Source: Pristionchus mayeri (lineage: Eukaryota > Nematoda > Chromadorea > Rhabditida > Neodiplogasteridae). Taken from it: a DNA stretch of 64,000 nt. The notes under the pieces are model-generated. The model saw nothing but the letters and a program-made list of their open reading frames with translations, was not told the origin of the DNA and did no database searches. A program made the position numbers and the translations under genes. This document shows, in pieces, positions 1-12,137 of the stretch; position 1 is the first letter of the stretch, and every line of letters starts with the position of its first letter. Where the stretch lies: positions 9,916,689-9,980,688 of the forward strand of contig BTRK01000002.1 in NCBI GenBank assembly GCA_036245805.1, given 5' to 3'.

Positions 1-580
1 TCATTCGACAATATTCTTCTGCTAGAAATAAACAGGAGGATCGGAAGCGGTTGGAAAGCGTTTAACCGTTTTCACGATTTTCTTACAAACAAATGCGTTG
101 CAATGGGACTAAAAGCAAGTCTATCGAATGCGTATTGAACCTGCGCTCTTGTACGGCTGTGAAGTATGGAGCACTACGAAGAAAATAAGATCAAGGTTGA
201 TAGTAGCTCAACGCTCGATGATGAGAAAAATGGCAAACGTAACGAGGATGGACAGAAAAACCAATGACTGGCTCTCAAACAAAGTGCCCCTTCAAGATGT
301 TCGAGTAAGAGCAATGCAGAGGAAATGGAAATGGGCGAGAAGTATAGCTTTGTTTAATGATGAAAGATGGACGCAGCGATTAGCTCAATGGACACCTTGG
401 GACAGAGAAAGACTGATCGGAAGGCCCAAAATGAGGTGGCGAGACGAACTTGTGCGCCACTTGGGAGTTAACTGGGCCGACAAAAGCAGAAGATACTCCG
501 ATAAGTGGAACGATTGCATGATTCAACAGGCCCGTGACCTGATGCTTGAATAAATTTGATTTGATTTGATTTGATTTGAG
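1..580 (+). mobile_element. 3' end of an RTE-like non-LTR retrotransposon, frameshifted
   Basis: This is the C-terminal end of a LINE reverse-transcriptase polyprotein. Frame 1 from base 1 reads NRRIGSGWKAFNRFHDFL and runs to about base 130. The protein then continues one frame over (128-553) with PALLYGCEVW and later GRPKMRWRDEL, the conserved tail downstream of the RT domain in RTE and related LINEs. The frame change near base 130 and the lack of the upstream RT in the window make it non-autonomous. Directly after the stop lies a short TTTGA repeat (about 555-579), the microsatellite-like 3' tail typical of RTE elements. The same protein tail occurs in the antisense LINE at 56-58.6 kb, so both belong to one broad family. 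Its left boundary is outside the window. Confidence 0.85.
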
Positions 581-1053
581 TGCATTCCGAATTATCTATT
601 TTTTTCTCAAAATTCTTCCACAGTTGCATGCAATCTCTATCGCGAGTGGTCCACTCTCGTCATTCACCCTTCGATCCAGTAATTATTGTAAAATGTCGAT
701 GGCTACGAGCTAGAGTTTCTAGTTTCGAGTGTATTTCCAATTATCTCGCTAAATTTTGCGGATTTGCATGCAATTTTTGTGCCACGAGTGGTCCACTGCC
801 TTCCCTCCCTCTTCCCTCTCCCTATCTCTGCGTGCGTATACAGCGTGCAATCTGACCTCACCCGTCACTCTTATCTACTCGTGTATCCCTATAAATTCAA
901 AGATAAAGACTGGCCAGCACTGGCAATATGTTCCGTCTTCTCATCTTCCTCATGCTCACCTAATCTACTTGTATCTCCCGATAAACCCTTATTAATGTCG
1001 CGTTATTCACTCGTAATTTTAATCGTACATGATAGTTCAGAAATAAATCTTAG
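581..1053. other. Intergenic region upstream of the P450 gene
   Basis: No conserved coding pattern is seen. The last bases before 1054 read AAATCTTAG directly against the ATG, which resembles a nematode 3' splice or spliced-leader acceptor. This supports the start chosen for the P450 gene. Promoter elements cannot be assigned from the sequence alone. Confidence 0.5.
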
Positions 1054-4000
1054 ATGTTTGGTCTGCTAACCCTCGTTGTTCTCGCCTTCGTCACCTGGGA
1101 ACTCTTCTTCTTCTACCGAAGACGAGCCAGCCTCCCTCCCGGTCCCTTCGCTATTCCGCTGCTGGGAAATTTTATCAATGAGGTGTGTACTAATCCTTTG
1201 AATATTGTCATCCATGATAATATTACGAGCGATCAAAGCTCGCTAAAATGAGTGGGTGATCGAGCATTCACAACTAATTGTCTGTACTCAATATCACAAC
1301 TTACAATAACATTCCTTCAGATCCAACTCCCGTACTTGCACGTGGCCTTCAAGCGACTCACCGACCGCTTCGGTCCCGTCTACACCGTCCATATGCCGAT
1401 GCCCGTTGTGAATGTCGCCGACTACGAGATATTGAGGGATGTATTTAGAAGTGAGAGTGTTAAACGTTTATTCATTCTCTTGGGAAGAAAAACAATATTA
1501 TATATATTCCGCCTTGTATTCAGAAGTTATGATTTACACTTTTAGGCAACGATGTCGCTGACCGCATCCACAACGTGATGTTCGAGGTGACGAGATCGTG
1601 CGAGAACGGAGGTATTTTTTTGTTTGTTTCTTCACATGTTTTACTGAGGGACTGTTATCTTGCCACATAAGCAAGCGCAAATTCGTTTTAGAAATTCGAT
1701 GTTTTTTCTTCTCGTTCTAGGAATTCCTGAGACTTTGTAGGAATCGTGACTTCGAATGGTGAAGATCACGCAGAGCAGCGGAAATTCGCAATTTCGACAC
1801 TCCGAGATTTCGGAATGGGCAAGAATCTGATGGAGGAGAAGGTTGGCATTAGGATTTCCTTTTTTTCCGATTATTTTACGGGATCGCTAGTTGCTAATGA
1901 ACTGACACATGGCTTTTTTTAATTGGCTTTTTTATGTTGCAAAAAAATATCAAAAAGAACAATCCTAGATGAAAAAGCTCTAAAATTAAAAAAAAATCAA
2001 AATGTTGTCTTTCAGGTCCGTCTTTCTGCTAAAAACATGATTGATTTCATCAGCAAGCAGGACCTGAACAACGCAGATCTACGGTGGCCCATTCAGGTGG
2101 GCCTATCTCAGTACTACTCAATCTATTTCATTTATCTCGTCTCTCCTATCTCTTTCCCCATTTCAATGTTACATAATTCGGTATATTCAGAGTTAGGAGA
2201 GAAAACTCCATCTTTAAGCCCTCGAGCGTATAAAATGACTCTGCAGATATTTCGAGTCTAAAAAATCTAATATTTCCATGTAGATCTTCGTCTCCAACAT
2301 CATCAACGAGTTTCTGTTTGGATACCAGTATCCGTTCGATGACTGCGTGAAATTGATGGATTTCGTTCTCGGATTTAATGACGCCGTTGCTGATTTGTCA
2401 AAGTCAGTACTTGGGTCTACTATTATCAGTATCAGCATGCAAGAAATACAACGAAAAACTACTTACTTGTATTTTAATTAACAGGGCGAAATCATTAGCT
2501 AGAAACTTATTTCCAAGTTTAGGCAGACGGAAAGCAATATCGACAGTTATCTAAATCACTCGTAGGTCGATGATCGTCCCATTCGTCTTCATGCTTCCCT
2601 GGACACGGCATCTTCCCATCATCAGCTACTTCTGGGGACGAACACAGCAAAAGTTCCAGACAGTGAGAAAAGCTTCGAAATCATGAAAAACCATCTTCGT
2701 TAGATAATAATAGAGTGCTTAATAGACTGGAAATTAGTAGTGAGCATGTGATTATCATAATTTCGCATTCCTTTGAATATTTACGCACATGTATTGCAGA
2801 TGATGAACTACGTCCGCGTGGAAGCGGCTGCAGTGAAGTACGACCCAGCAGACGAGCCCACCTGCTTCGTCCAGGCATTCCGGAAGAACAACAAGGATCA
2901 ACGGTGAGTTCTTGAATATGTCGATTTATCAACTGACTGATAAACTAATTTGAACTTTACGGGTGTTTGAGTACTGCTTGAATACACCTCATCACATATT
3001 TTCAGTTTCGAGCAACTACACTCCTGCTGCGCGGACCTCTTTCTCGCCGGGCAGGAGACGACAACGACGACGCTTCGATGGGCAATGCTCTTCGTCGCTG
3101 CGCATTCGGACGTGCAGGTTTGCATTCTTCTTCACTAATTAAGGAAGAACTGCAAGCAACCTTCTCACTTTGTGTGATCTCTCTCTCTCTGAAATAATGT
3201 GAGAGAGGTGAATGAACACACCGATTGCCACTTCTCTACACTAGAATTCGAAACTAGGGCAATCGCCTCTTCATTTCCCTGTACTATTGCGATACTCTTG
3301 AGGTGTTGAGTCTCTACGAAATCTGCGGATATTTCTGAAAAACTGCCAGATGCAGAGAAGCTTTGCAGGATAAGGTGCGCGATGAGATCCTTTCTGTGAT
3401 CGGCCGAGATCGTCTCCCATCAATGGCCGACAAGGCAAAGATGACGTAAGGACACTATTTATTACTATTTATCTAAACTAATTAATTAGCATATTAACAA
3501 TTATTTATTATTATTAGATACACGAGCGCCGTGCTACACGAAATCCAGCGATGTGCGAATATCATCTCGCCCAATCCGTTCTTGCTCCACCGCGCGACAG
3601 TGGACACGAAGATTGCGGTGAGACTTACGAGACTTTGTTAGTCATAATATTCTATAATCGTATTTAGGTTTTCTATTTTTGAGTAATATTGTTTGATTTT
3701 CGGTTAGGTTTCAGGTGTGCTAAATGACTGATCAACTGTTGATCTATTTAGAAACATAACCGGAAATGATGCAACATTACCCAAAAGTATAATCCTTGAA
3801 AAGTTTAAAGACAATTCGACAAATAATCATTGAAGGGCCATTCTATTCCTGCTGGCACAGTCGTCAATGGTGACTTCCATCAGATAATGAAGTCGGATCC
3901 GGTGTTTGAGGATCCCGAAAGATTCTGGCCCGAGAGATACCTGACCGGGGATGGACTCGCGCTCAGAAAGGTTGGAAAACATGATTTTATTTTGAATCTG

Positions 4001-4418
4001 ATCATCAATAAGAAGGAATCGGCGACCAACATTATAATGAGAACATGATTTAACAATTAATTATTATTCCGGCAGGAGCTCGTGGATCGCACGATTCCCT
4101 TCGGTATCGGCAAGCGACAGTGTGCGGGAGAGGGGCTGGCGAGGACTGAGCTGTTCATCGGATTGGTCACGCTCGTTCAAGTGAGAACTGTCGTCTATAA
4201 TTCATAATTGGGATTACCATCTCTTCCTTTTACAACACAGTAGCACGATCTGATGAGATGCGTGATATTGTGGATGATGACGACCAGAATTACGAATTTA
4301 TACTCTTTTCCAGAACTTCCGCATCTCGCCGCTTCCCGGATCGACGATCGACCTGAAACCAATCTACACAGTCGTTCACTTTCCCAAAACACAAAGCTTC
4401 CGGCTTGAGAGGATCTGA
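1054..4418 (+). CDS. Cytochrome P450, CYP2 clan (nematode CYP33-like), 14 exons
   Basis: Heme-thiolate monooxygenase, predicted ER-membrane enzyme of xenobiotic or lipid oxidation. Exons: 1054-1182, 1321-1450, 1546-1611, 1741-1841, 2016-2096, 2284-2402, 2566-2662, 2800-2903, 3006-3117, 3369-3445, 3518-3617, 3836-3970, 4076-4180, 4314-4418. All junctions keep frame and give 486 residues, the normal family length. Visible motifs: N-terminal hydrophobic anchor (residues 1-20), proline-rich hinge [14 protein letters not shown]-helix AGQETT (290-295), K-helix EIQR (347-350), [10 protein letters not shown] (from 398), and heme loop [12 protein letters not shown] with the cysteine ligand near 433. 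The start follows a likely spliced-leader acceptor. Intron 11 carries a foldback MITE. The subfamily is uncertain. Next to it, tail-to-tail, is a GST gene. Confidence 0.95.
3666..3806. repeat. Foldback MITE copy 1, inside P450 intron 11
   Basis: Two imperfect complementary arms of about 40 bases face each other: the left arm holds TTTTCGGTTAGGTTTCAGG and the right arm reads back as nearly the same sequence. Copies with the same inner motif (GTTAGGTTTC) lie at 7612-7752 and 11134-11266. The element is intronic and does not alter the exon frame. Confidence 0.65.
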
Positions 4419-5562
4419 ATATCTCAAGGGGCAATGTTCTCAGTGAAATCATGCACTTCCCTCCACGGTCGCGGATTTCTCTACCTGTCCCGTGCACTAA
4501 TCATGATGTTTTTTGTGTCCGTACTTTGAACTATCATAATTATCTTGTCCCAAATCACAGTGACTAACAAACATAGCAGTGTTTAGAGGTATGCTTGTAC
4601 TTTACATACACGCATTTTAATCAATCCGATACCGCAATCAACGCAATAAATTATGATAAACCCAATTGCAATTGATGCGTAAAATTTTGCATTAAAAGTA
4701 TTTTACAGGATATTTGTTGGCAAAATTCACGAAAACTGCCCATACTGATATCTGCGAAGTATCACGTATACCCTTTCAGAAAATATATTTCAACTGAGTA
4801 TCGATTACGTTTGGACCGAATTACATGCTATTGCAAATATACTGTCGACGATGGCTACATGAAACTTTTTCGGATTTTCTGCATCGAAAACCAGGCATAG
4901 AGGCTTCACTATGAGTGCGTTATATTCAACCACCAAGAGGCTTTATTCTCAGAACAAATATTGGCGCCTGTACCTTTCTCGTTTCAGAAAATTTAAATTT
5001 CTCATTTTTTTAAATATGCAAAATCAACATAAAAATGCAATATGTAGTCATTTACTGATCAATGCATTCCTCAAAAGGATGTAACTTTCATCATCCATGA
5101 GAAAAACTATGTATAGGGTAAAGATGGGAGCTTCATATAACCACCAGGAATTGAGCATTCATGCTTCAGAGGAAGCATAATATTCAGAAATGTGTCGTTT
5201 TCGATGGATAATTTTTCGCAATTTTAACTTTGCCCTGCTCTCGCCTCTCCGATTAGGCAATGCTGATAGGGTGCGCATATGAAAGAGTATGCACGGCCTC
5301 ATTAGTAATTAATATACGTAAGGTCATCTGTCAAACTGAAAGGAAGGTGGAAGGAAAAATATCAAAAAACCGCAAGACTTTTGCACCAACCTAATAAATA
5401 TGATATTTCATTAGAATAATAAAAACAATAATTTTCATTTATTGTTGAAGTGATACACCAACTTGAGTGCATACACTCTCCACTCATGACATACTTCAAA
5501 CATGTGATAATAATAGATATACTACGATAGGGCAATCAATCTATAATCGGCGAGTAGATCAT
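4419..5562. other. Shared 3' intergenic region of the convergent P450 and GST genes
   Basis: AT-rich DNA with no conserved coding pattern on either strand. It holds the 3' ends of two converging genes and must contain both polyadenylation regions. The AATAAA near 4645 could serve the P450 but is unproven. Confidence 0.5.
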
Positions 5563-6973
5563 TCAGCCGCGCGAAAAGGGACGCGTTTCGATCCACTTGG
5601 CGATCTGAGGAATGGCGCGAATCTTGTCCGAGTGAGCAAGCACCTGCGAAGAAAATTGAATAATAATTCACAGCAAGCCTTTAGAAAATGTAGACAGTTC
5701 GTCGCAATATTGGATATGTTTCAAAGTTTTGGCTAAATTTATCACTGTTTCCATTGATCAGTGATAGAGAGTGCAATAGCGATAAAATTAATATAAAATC
5801 ATGTAAGGCTTATGCCTCCTCTTTTTCCCTCGGGACTCACCTCAGGATACCCATCAAGGAAACCAGGCTGTTCCTTTCTGATAGTGGCAGTATGGTTAGC
5901 TATCAGCAAGTCAACCCAAGTCGCGGACGAACCAACGAGGAAACCGCTGCCGTTATCCTGCAAATGACCTACCGTAATCTCTACCGTACTCGTTATACTA
6001 TCGACAACTAACTAAAAACGAACCACTAGACGAATCCCCTACCTTGAGCTGCTTGACGATCAGGGGGTAGAACTTGTCGCGGGCGGGGATGCCGTGCTCG
6101 GTCTTGGCCTTCTCCTGAACATGAATTAATTAGTGATGACGGAAGATTCAGTTTTTCAAAATTGGCACAGTGTCAAGATTATAAACATCGAAAAGTCGAA
6201 AACTCACGATGTCTCCCTCACGGTGTCCCACGAGCAGATACCAGAAGGGCAGCATTTCGGCGTTGAAGTCCTTAAACTGATCGGCGAGAGCGTCCACCCA
6301 GGCGGCCTCGAAGGGAGTCGCGCCGGCAAGCCCTGCGGAGGTGATATGGAAATCCCAAGGAGAGAATCATTGCCAATGATTCACTGTTCGCATTTTCATT
6401 GAATGGCCTGATACATGCTTAGCGAAAAAATTTCGCCACACTAGCCGCGAAATTGTGAATATGTTTCAACTTGCTGCCCAAAGCAATCGATAGTCACAGT
6501 CACCAGTAAACGATCATTGAGAAGACATCAGCAAAATATATAAATTCAATCAAACAAGATCAGCTCACGGTAACAGGTTAGGGATGCGCAAAAAAAATCC
6601 ACAAAAACACACGAGCTATTGAAGTAACAAAGCAGAAATCAAAGACCACCGACCATGCAGCTTTGCGACGTATCTGGCGATGGCGAACGACTGCGGGATC
6701 TGCTGGCCGTCAACTTCGAGGACGGGCATCTGGCCGAAGGGGGTCTCTGAGAAAGATTATATATCAGAATTAACAGATCAAAGAGATCAACTCACTGTCC
6801 TTGAACTCGTGCCAGGTTTCGTAGCTGATACGAACGTCTTCGAACTCGACCTCAGCGAGCTTGAACACTTGGCGAGTGACCTAACCATATTGATTGGTTA
6901 GTAGACGATGGACCGATTACCGTACCTCGCCAAGGCCATGAACGGGGAAGTAGTAGAGCTTGTATTCGGGCAT
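5563..6973 (-). CDS. Glutathione S-transferase, nematode sigma class, 7 exons
   Basis: Cytosolic enzyme conjugating glutathione to electrophiles. Exons in transcript order: 6926-6973, 6796-6880, 6654-6746, 6208-6332, 6043-6114, 5841-5957, 5563-5643. All seven join in frame to 206 residues, the usual length. The N-terminal thioredoxin-like domain starts MPEYKLYYF, with the expected catalytic tyrosine at residue 8, and carries the glutathione-site stretch [19 protein letters not shown]. The all-helical C-terminal domain includes [27 protein letters not shown] and the end [11 protein letters not shown]. No lesion is seen. It faces the P450 gene tail-to-tail, a plausible phase I/phase II pair, although nematode GST families are large and adjacency may be chance. 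Confidence 0.95.
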
Positions 6974-7094
6974 TCTGTACTTAATCATTTCGACCGAAGT
7001 ACTTGATACACTAATAATATTCGATTTCGGACGAGCTACGGACTCGACAATTTACTCGAATAAATGAGTTTTCAAGTCCATTTAGTTATCTTTT

Positions 7095-7225
7095 GCGCGG
7101 TTGAGTAGATGTGGTAAAAAAAAGGTAAAGATACATCCCGTCTTCGAGACTGGGCTCGCGGGAGAACACTGCTAGGCCAGTGTTAATATGGGCTGATTCA
7201 GTCTGGAGTGCCCACCTTTTCGCCA
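7095..7225 (-). repeat. Dispersed LINE/SINE-like repeat, copy 1
   Basis: The stretch containing CTCGCGGGAGAACACTGCTA, next to a GGTAAAAA...GGTAAAG run, recurs at 42020-42115. On the minus strand both copies end in TTTACC followed by T-runs and a second TTTACC or ACC, like a 3' tail, so a minus-strand orientation is inferred. No coding capacity is seen. Confidence 0.5.
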
Positions 7226-7611
7226 GACCTATTTACCTATTTACTATTTGTAATTGATGACTATTGATTGAAACAAACAAAAATTGAAAACGTAATGCAA
7301 ATTTGCTGTTGAAAGGAATAGTTCCGGTCGAGCATTGAGGTAAGAATGAGACGTGTTCTCAGAGCCCTTTTAGCAGAACAAGCGAGATGACAAATGCTTT
7401 TTTTCTAGATTCAAGAGAAAGACGAGAGAGCGCAGGCATGCAGGGAACTTCGATGGAGCGATAAAGGAAGATTGCAAGTGGCCGACCACTACATGAAGAA
7501 CACATCAACACAGTAAACACACTGCGCTACAGTAAACGCACTACGGTAAGTGCTCGAAGGGATTAGGCACATGAGCATCTTGGCTAGAAACTCCAAACCA
7601 TGTGTAAAGTA

Positions 7612-7752
7612 GGTTTTCAATTTTCAGGGAATTTTGGGTGATTTTTAGTTAGGTTTCGAGCGTGTTACATAATTCATGAGCTTATCTGATATTTAGTGCA
7701 ACTGAAACCTACCAAAATCCATGCAACATTACTGAAAATTGAAACTACGTGT
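7612..7752. repeat. Foldback MITE copy 2
   Basis: The left arm around TTTTTAGTTAGGTTTCGAG pairs with a right arm containing GAAACCTACCAAAATCCATG. The arms begin and end with TTCAATTTTCAG and CTGAAAATTGAA. Same family as the copies in the P450 intron and at 11134-11266. Confidence 0.65.
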
Positions 7753-8460
7753 GAAGCGGAAGACGAATGAATCCCAATAGGCGTCATTGTACAACGATAA
7801 TTCACGATGCCCACATGCACATCAGAGGGATGTATCTAAGATGACGGTATAGTTGTAAACCCGACGACCGCCATAGGCCAACTAGAGGCAAACTGGCAGT
7901 AAATCTCGATAGGGAGTGAGCAAACATCACGTATTCTCACGCCCGACATTGCAGAATCGCCCCAGATGTCTCTATCGACTTCCTGACTTCCACATCGAAG
8001 TTTCCTTATTCCTCTTGTTTTTTTTGTTATTCTAGGAACTCAAATTGAAGCGATACTACTGCACAACATATGGTTATCGATAAGTCGTCATCTTCGCTGG
8101 CTGTTTGATGCTTTGCCTATTATGTTCATTTCTTGCGTGATCTATTCACTACTTCGATTCAGAAATTTCAAAAGCCGGCAACCTGAAAGGTGTGAACGTA
8201 CCTGAAGTATAATAATGCTCGAACATTTTTGAGAATGATGCGACTTCTACTAATTTATTGTGATCGGTAGAGCGCGCTTATTCTAGGACACGTTTCTTCA
8301 TTCCCTACATTCTCTCACAGCTCGGCGGGCCTAAGAGTATGCTAAATTACCCGTTTAGCGCGTTCCCCCCTCATTGTGCTCAGATCCGAAAGTTATCGCA
8401 CTAAAGCAGCTTTTTCGATATTACTATGTTACCATCTGAAACTGAATTTCTTTCTTTCCG

Positions 8461-10503
8461 ATGTCATTTACCGAAGCTCCCTTCTACCACTACGTCATCA
8501 TGGGCATTGGTTGGCCCTCGTTCTTTCTCTACATTATGGTAATAGTCGCAATTGTAAAGGTGAATTTTAGCTGGATTTCGCGTCATTTCTAACACTGCAG
8601 AATCGTATGCGCCAACCCATGTTTCGCTCGCCCTTCTACACAATGATTCTAGCACAGGTTTTTTTTATCATTTCCTCTTTTCAGGTAAAAAAGCTGACGG
8701 GCTAATCGCTATGTAACGCACTTGAAGCTAACCTAAAAACACGGAAACGTACATGTGAAGGGAAACTATACCTCTTTTCGGCTTAAACATACCCTAATCT
8801 ACTATATTTGCAGAGCATACCTTGCATACTGCTTTTTCTATACTTAGAGTTGATCCTGCGTCCTCGAAGATATGGATTCTACAAGATTTTCGAGCCGCAG
8901 CTCAATTCTCGTCTGGTCCAGTTAGTACCTTGAGCGAATGCACAAGGGTTCGAAAAACAATACGATTTGCATTAGATTTCTCAAAATCGAAAAAAAATCG
9001 AAAATCAACGAATAAAGAGACCGTGATTTCTCGAGCGCAACAACGCATCCAACTCTTGTAGATGTGTCTATTTCGGGCATCAATGGCTGCGGGCAGTCGT
9101 CATTTTCTCATTCGTGCCATTCGCTGCGAATAGACTGCTCGCAGTGAGCAGACCGGAGAGATACTCGCAGGTTTGATCTTTCATCTCACGATTTCGAAAT
9201 GCGGATTACCGTATCTTCTTTTTGTACGCTCTCTAAACGCGCAAGGTGACTGTAAAACCGCTCTACATTTTTACCTTTACAGCTTTGGACCACTGGAGTA
9301 ACAGCTGCCTGCGTGCTAACATACTGGTCAGCATCCGCGATCATCGTCGCCCCGACTCTATTCATGCCATATGCCAACTTTTCGTAAGAATTATACTCAC
9401 GGAACCGAGAAATATATTGTGAATATTATGCTGTTCCGCGAATATCGTTGTAGCTGAGAAGCTCCACATCGCTTAGAAGCAATTTAATCACAGTGGTGTA
9501 GTTTTTACTCTAATTATTCTTTCAGATATGTTCCAAACAAGGCTGTAAACGGCTTGGATGTAGTGACTGATGTTCGGACGGATTACGTTTGTTTTCATCG
9601 AGAAAATATCACCACATATGGAATTTTTTTAGCAAAACGGAACAGCATCTTTATGCATATTCGCGGTATCCTTTGCTTGCTGCTTGGTTCTATACGTCTG
9701 CACCTTTGCATATATCATTTCAATAAAAATTAAAGTTAACTACGAGCTCGCGGTGAGAAAACACTGATTTCTTAGGTGAACAAAGACATTTCCAGCGAAA
9801 TATGACGAGATCGAGATCGAACGAACTTCTTTTACTTTTGTCTTCATTCCTTATGTTCAGCACACTCATTTTTGATGCCGGAGGTACTTGAAGTGCACTA
9901 TGTGAAAGGTTGAGCGATCACTGCCTTAGGGTACTCGAAGTGTAGTCTTTGCAAGACGTAGTCTCTCATTTTCTAATGCATTTTCTCATGATGATACAAT
10001 GAAACGGATCGTGAGATTTGAATGAATTACAGCTTGGCTTTAACAACCAGATCACGAAAATTTCACTAAATGTTCATCTAGGGAAACATTTGAAGATAAC
10101 GTAGTTCGCGTTGCTGCTACACTTTCCGGCGACTCCAAGATGCTAGCTTTCGCTTACGATTTTTGGTAATTTCTCGTTCAAAAGTCAATCCAGAATAAGT
10201 AACTTCGTGTAATATTCCATTCATCTCCTACTTTCTTTCGCCATTCAAGAGAGTGTGGGAAATGAAGGGACGAATACCCGAATTGTGAACGTACATTCAA
10301 GGTACGTCACAACTGAGACGATGTGTATCTCACCGCCATGGTCCCTGCTAATTGCAAGCCCGTTGATGCGGCGGTTAGGCATTTCTTCATGTACATATTT
10401 TAAATTTTAAATTTTTTCAGCGACGTTATTTCCCTTCTTCGAGTGTTTTCTATATTTAACGCGGCATCTGTGGACAACAGCAGTCGTCGTTAGCCGGAAT
10501 TAA
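8461..10503 (+). CDS. Srv/Srg-like seven-transmembrane chemoreceptor, one junction unresolved
   Basis: Predicted G-protein-coupled sensory receptor. Supported exons: 8461-8559 (start MSFTEAPFYHYVIMG, TM1), 8601-8684 (FRSPFYTMILAQVFFI), 8814-about 8935 (LRPRRYGFYKIFEP), about 9061-9170 (FGHQWLRAVVIFSFVPF, then ANRLLAVSRPERYSQ), 9283-9383 (TM4), 9526-9586, 9633-9752 (ASLCIFAVSFACCLVLYVC), 9796-9883, and a phase-compatible last exon 10421-10503. FRSPFY and the LLAVSRPERY block after TM3 fit the Srv/Srg superfamily. The join between the third and fourth exons does not keep frame with any donor I can see, so either a splice site was missed or there is a lesion. The last exon is the least certain. 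Confidence 0.7.
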
Positions 10504-11801
10504 AATTTGTGATTGTTATTTTTGAATGGTCCCTATTATCCTTCTCCTGTGCCAAAATGTGTTCCTCTATGCAGCATGTAGTGGCTCCTTCCCTTCCTCT
10601 TGAAACTTACAGCGTGAGGAACAGCGAACGAAGACAATATCGTGATAAGTGCTTTCGGTCCCCAAAAATGTTCACACGAGTATTTGTACACGAGTACACA
10701 GGACAATATTTGCTAGAAACTGCAATCAATTGTGAAGCGGAATACTCTTGCATCGGAATACTCTTGCATCCAAATGCACATAAAAAACAGATTAAATATT
10801 TTATTTCAAAGCATTCGTTATTATATTTAAAAATATGTCGTTGATATTGTATTTTTAGTGAATCATTTCAACATTTATTAGCTTCGTCATAAGCAATTAC
10901 AATAGATAGCCCAACGAGGATCAAAATAGGAAAGAAATAGGCAAATACGTAAAAGTTCCTATTCGAAAATAGCGATACAATTGAGTACACGTGGCCGTTG
11001 TTTCCCGTACGAAGAAATGTGTTTGATCGTGTTTGTGTCATGGCAACCCTACTGACTACCGCAAATATATCGTGAGATGGGGGACTAGAGATCGGCATCC
11101 GGGCCACAATCCCTTATTTGCTCTCCAGGGTTTCCCTTTTTATGCAATTTTGACTTATCTTAGGGCAGGTTTCAGGTACGCTAAATAGCGCGTCAGTTAG
11201 TTAAATATTTAAAGTTGCTGAAACCTAACCGAAAACACTACAAATTGCACAAAAAACAAAAGCCTAATGGCCCAACTAAGATTAGTTTGGAGAACCGTGA
11301 CCCAGATGAAGACCTCTAGTCATGGGGAGAGCAGATGGAAGCTCTACATCGGTGACGTCATCAGCTTCTCATCGTCGTGGGTCGTTGAAGTATCGCGACC
11401 TCGCGCTGCCGCTCGTCAATTGGAACAGATCGACGTTGCCGCCATTCCGCAGCTGATTGAACAATGCATCTCGCGCCTGATTCCTGAAAAGATCGCAGAA
11501 TATGCAATAGTTTAAATTCTAGTTTTTTTCGAAACGAATACAAGACTACTATCGAAAAAGGTGACAATTTAATCGAATGAATAACTGTTGAAACACATGC
11601 CAGCAACAATTTGACATATGTTCTGCTCTATTTGCTGATCTGTTTTATCAGCTATTCATACAATTGACTGTGTACTATATTCTGAACACAGTTGGTGCAC
11701 CGGATGAATCAAACTATATTAATTTGACATCACCTAGCACGTTGTTTTCATCTCCAACAAAAGTCACAGTGTTGGTTCTTAGAACCAAACAATTTGGCAA
11801 C
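10504..11801. other. Intergenic region between the chemoreceptor and the peptide gene
   Basis: Contains a foldback MITE (11134-11266) and open frames without recognisable families (for example 11267-11515, +). No conserved signal is seen in the rest. Confidence 0.45.
11134..11266. repeat. Foldback MITE copy 3
   Basis: The left arm contains GGGCAGGTTTCAGGTACGCT and the right arm GAAACCTAACCGAAAACACT, complementary with a few mismatches. Outer parts TGCAATTTTG and CAAATTGCA also pair. Same inner motif as the copies at 3666 and 7612. Confidence 0.65.
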
Positions 11802-12137
11802 TCACTCTTTAACATATTTATCCAGCACTTCCTCAGGCGGCGATCGCCTCATAAGTGCCGGGTCCAGCTGCTCCGTTCGGTAGAGCAGCGCGCCTTCCGT
11901 GTACGGCTTCAACGATGAGGCTCGTGCGGGTCTGCAAATATCATTGTATGACTTAAGCTCGAACTGATTTATTTATTGGTTCGATTGATAAACGAGTTCG
12001 CGTACAATCAAATCCTATCAGAAATGTATCTGATAAACCTTGCTTGAAACTCACTTATTGTAAGGTCGGGCATCTGTTTTTTCGAATTGCGAGCAGAAGA
12101 GGATGGCCGAAGCAGTTAGGACGAGCAGAAATCGCAT
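11802..12137 (-). CDS. Small secreted protein, possible peptide precursor, 70 residues
   Basis: Two exons, 12055-12137 and 11802-11931, join in frame across a GTGAG...GCAG intron. The N-terminus MRFLLVLTASAILFC is a clear signal peptide with a likely cut near TDA-RP. The mature part of about 46 residues is basic then acidic, carries one dibasic site (LMRRSPPEEV), has no cysteines and ends LDKYVKE. An acceptor-like TTATTCCAG lies 12 bases upstream of the ATG, consistent with a spliced leader. I do not recognise the family. Size, signal peptide and dibasic site fit a neuropeptide-like precursor, but there is no repeated peptide and no glycine amidation signal, so another secreted role is equally possible. 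Confidence 0.6.

Larger units (their letters stand above)
6974..8460. other. Intergenic region between the GST and the chemoreceptor
   Basis: This is the upstream side of the GST gene and of the receptor on the other strand. It contains one dispersed repeat (7095-7225) and one foldback MITE (7612-7752). No convincing exon was found in 7753-8460, but an extra short 5' receptor exon cannot be excluded. Confidence 0.5.

Noticed and set aside
11267..11515. 82-codon open frame beginning MAQLRLVW
   Set aside because: It starts at the edge of a MITE and shows no family features or splice context.
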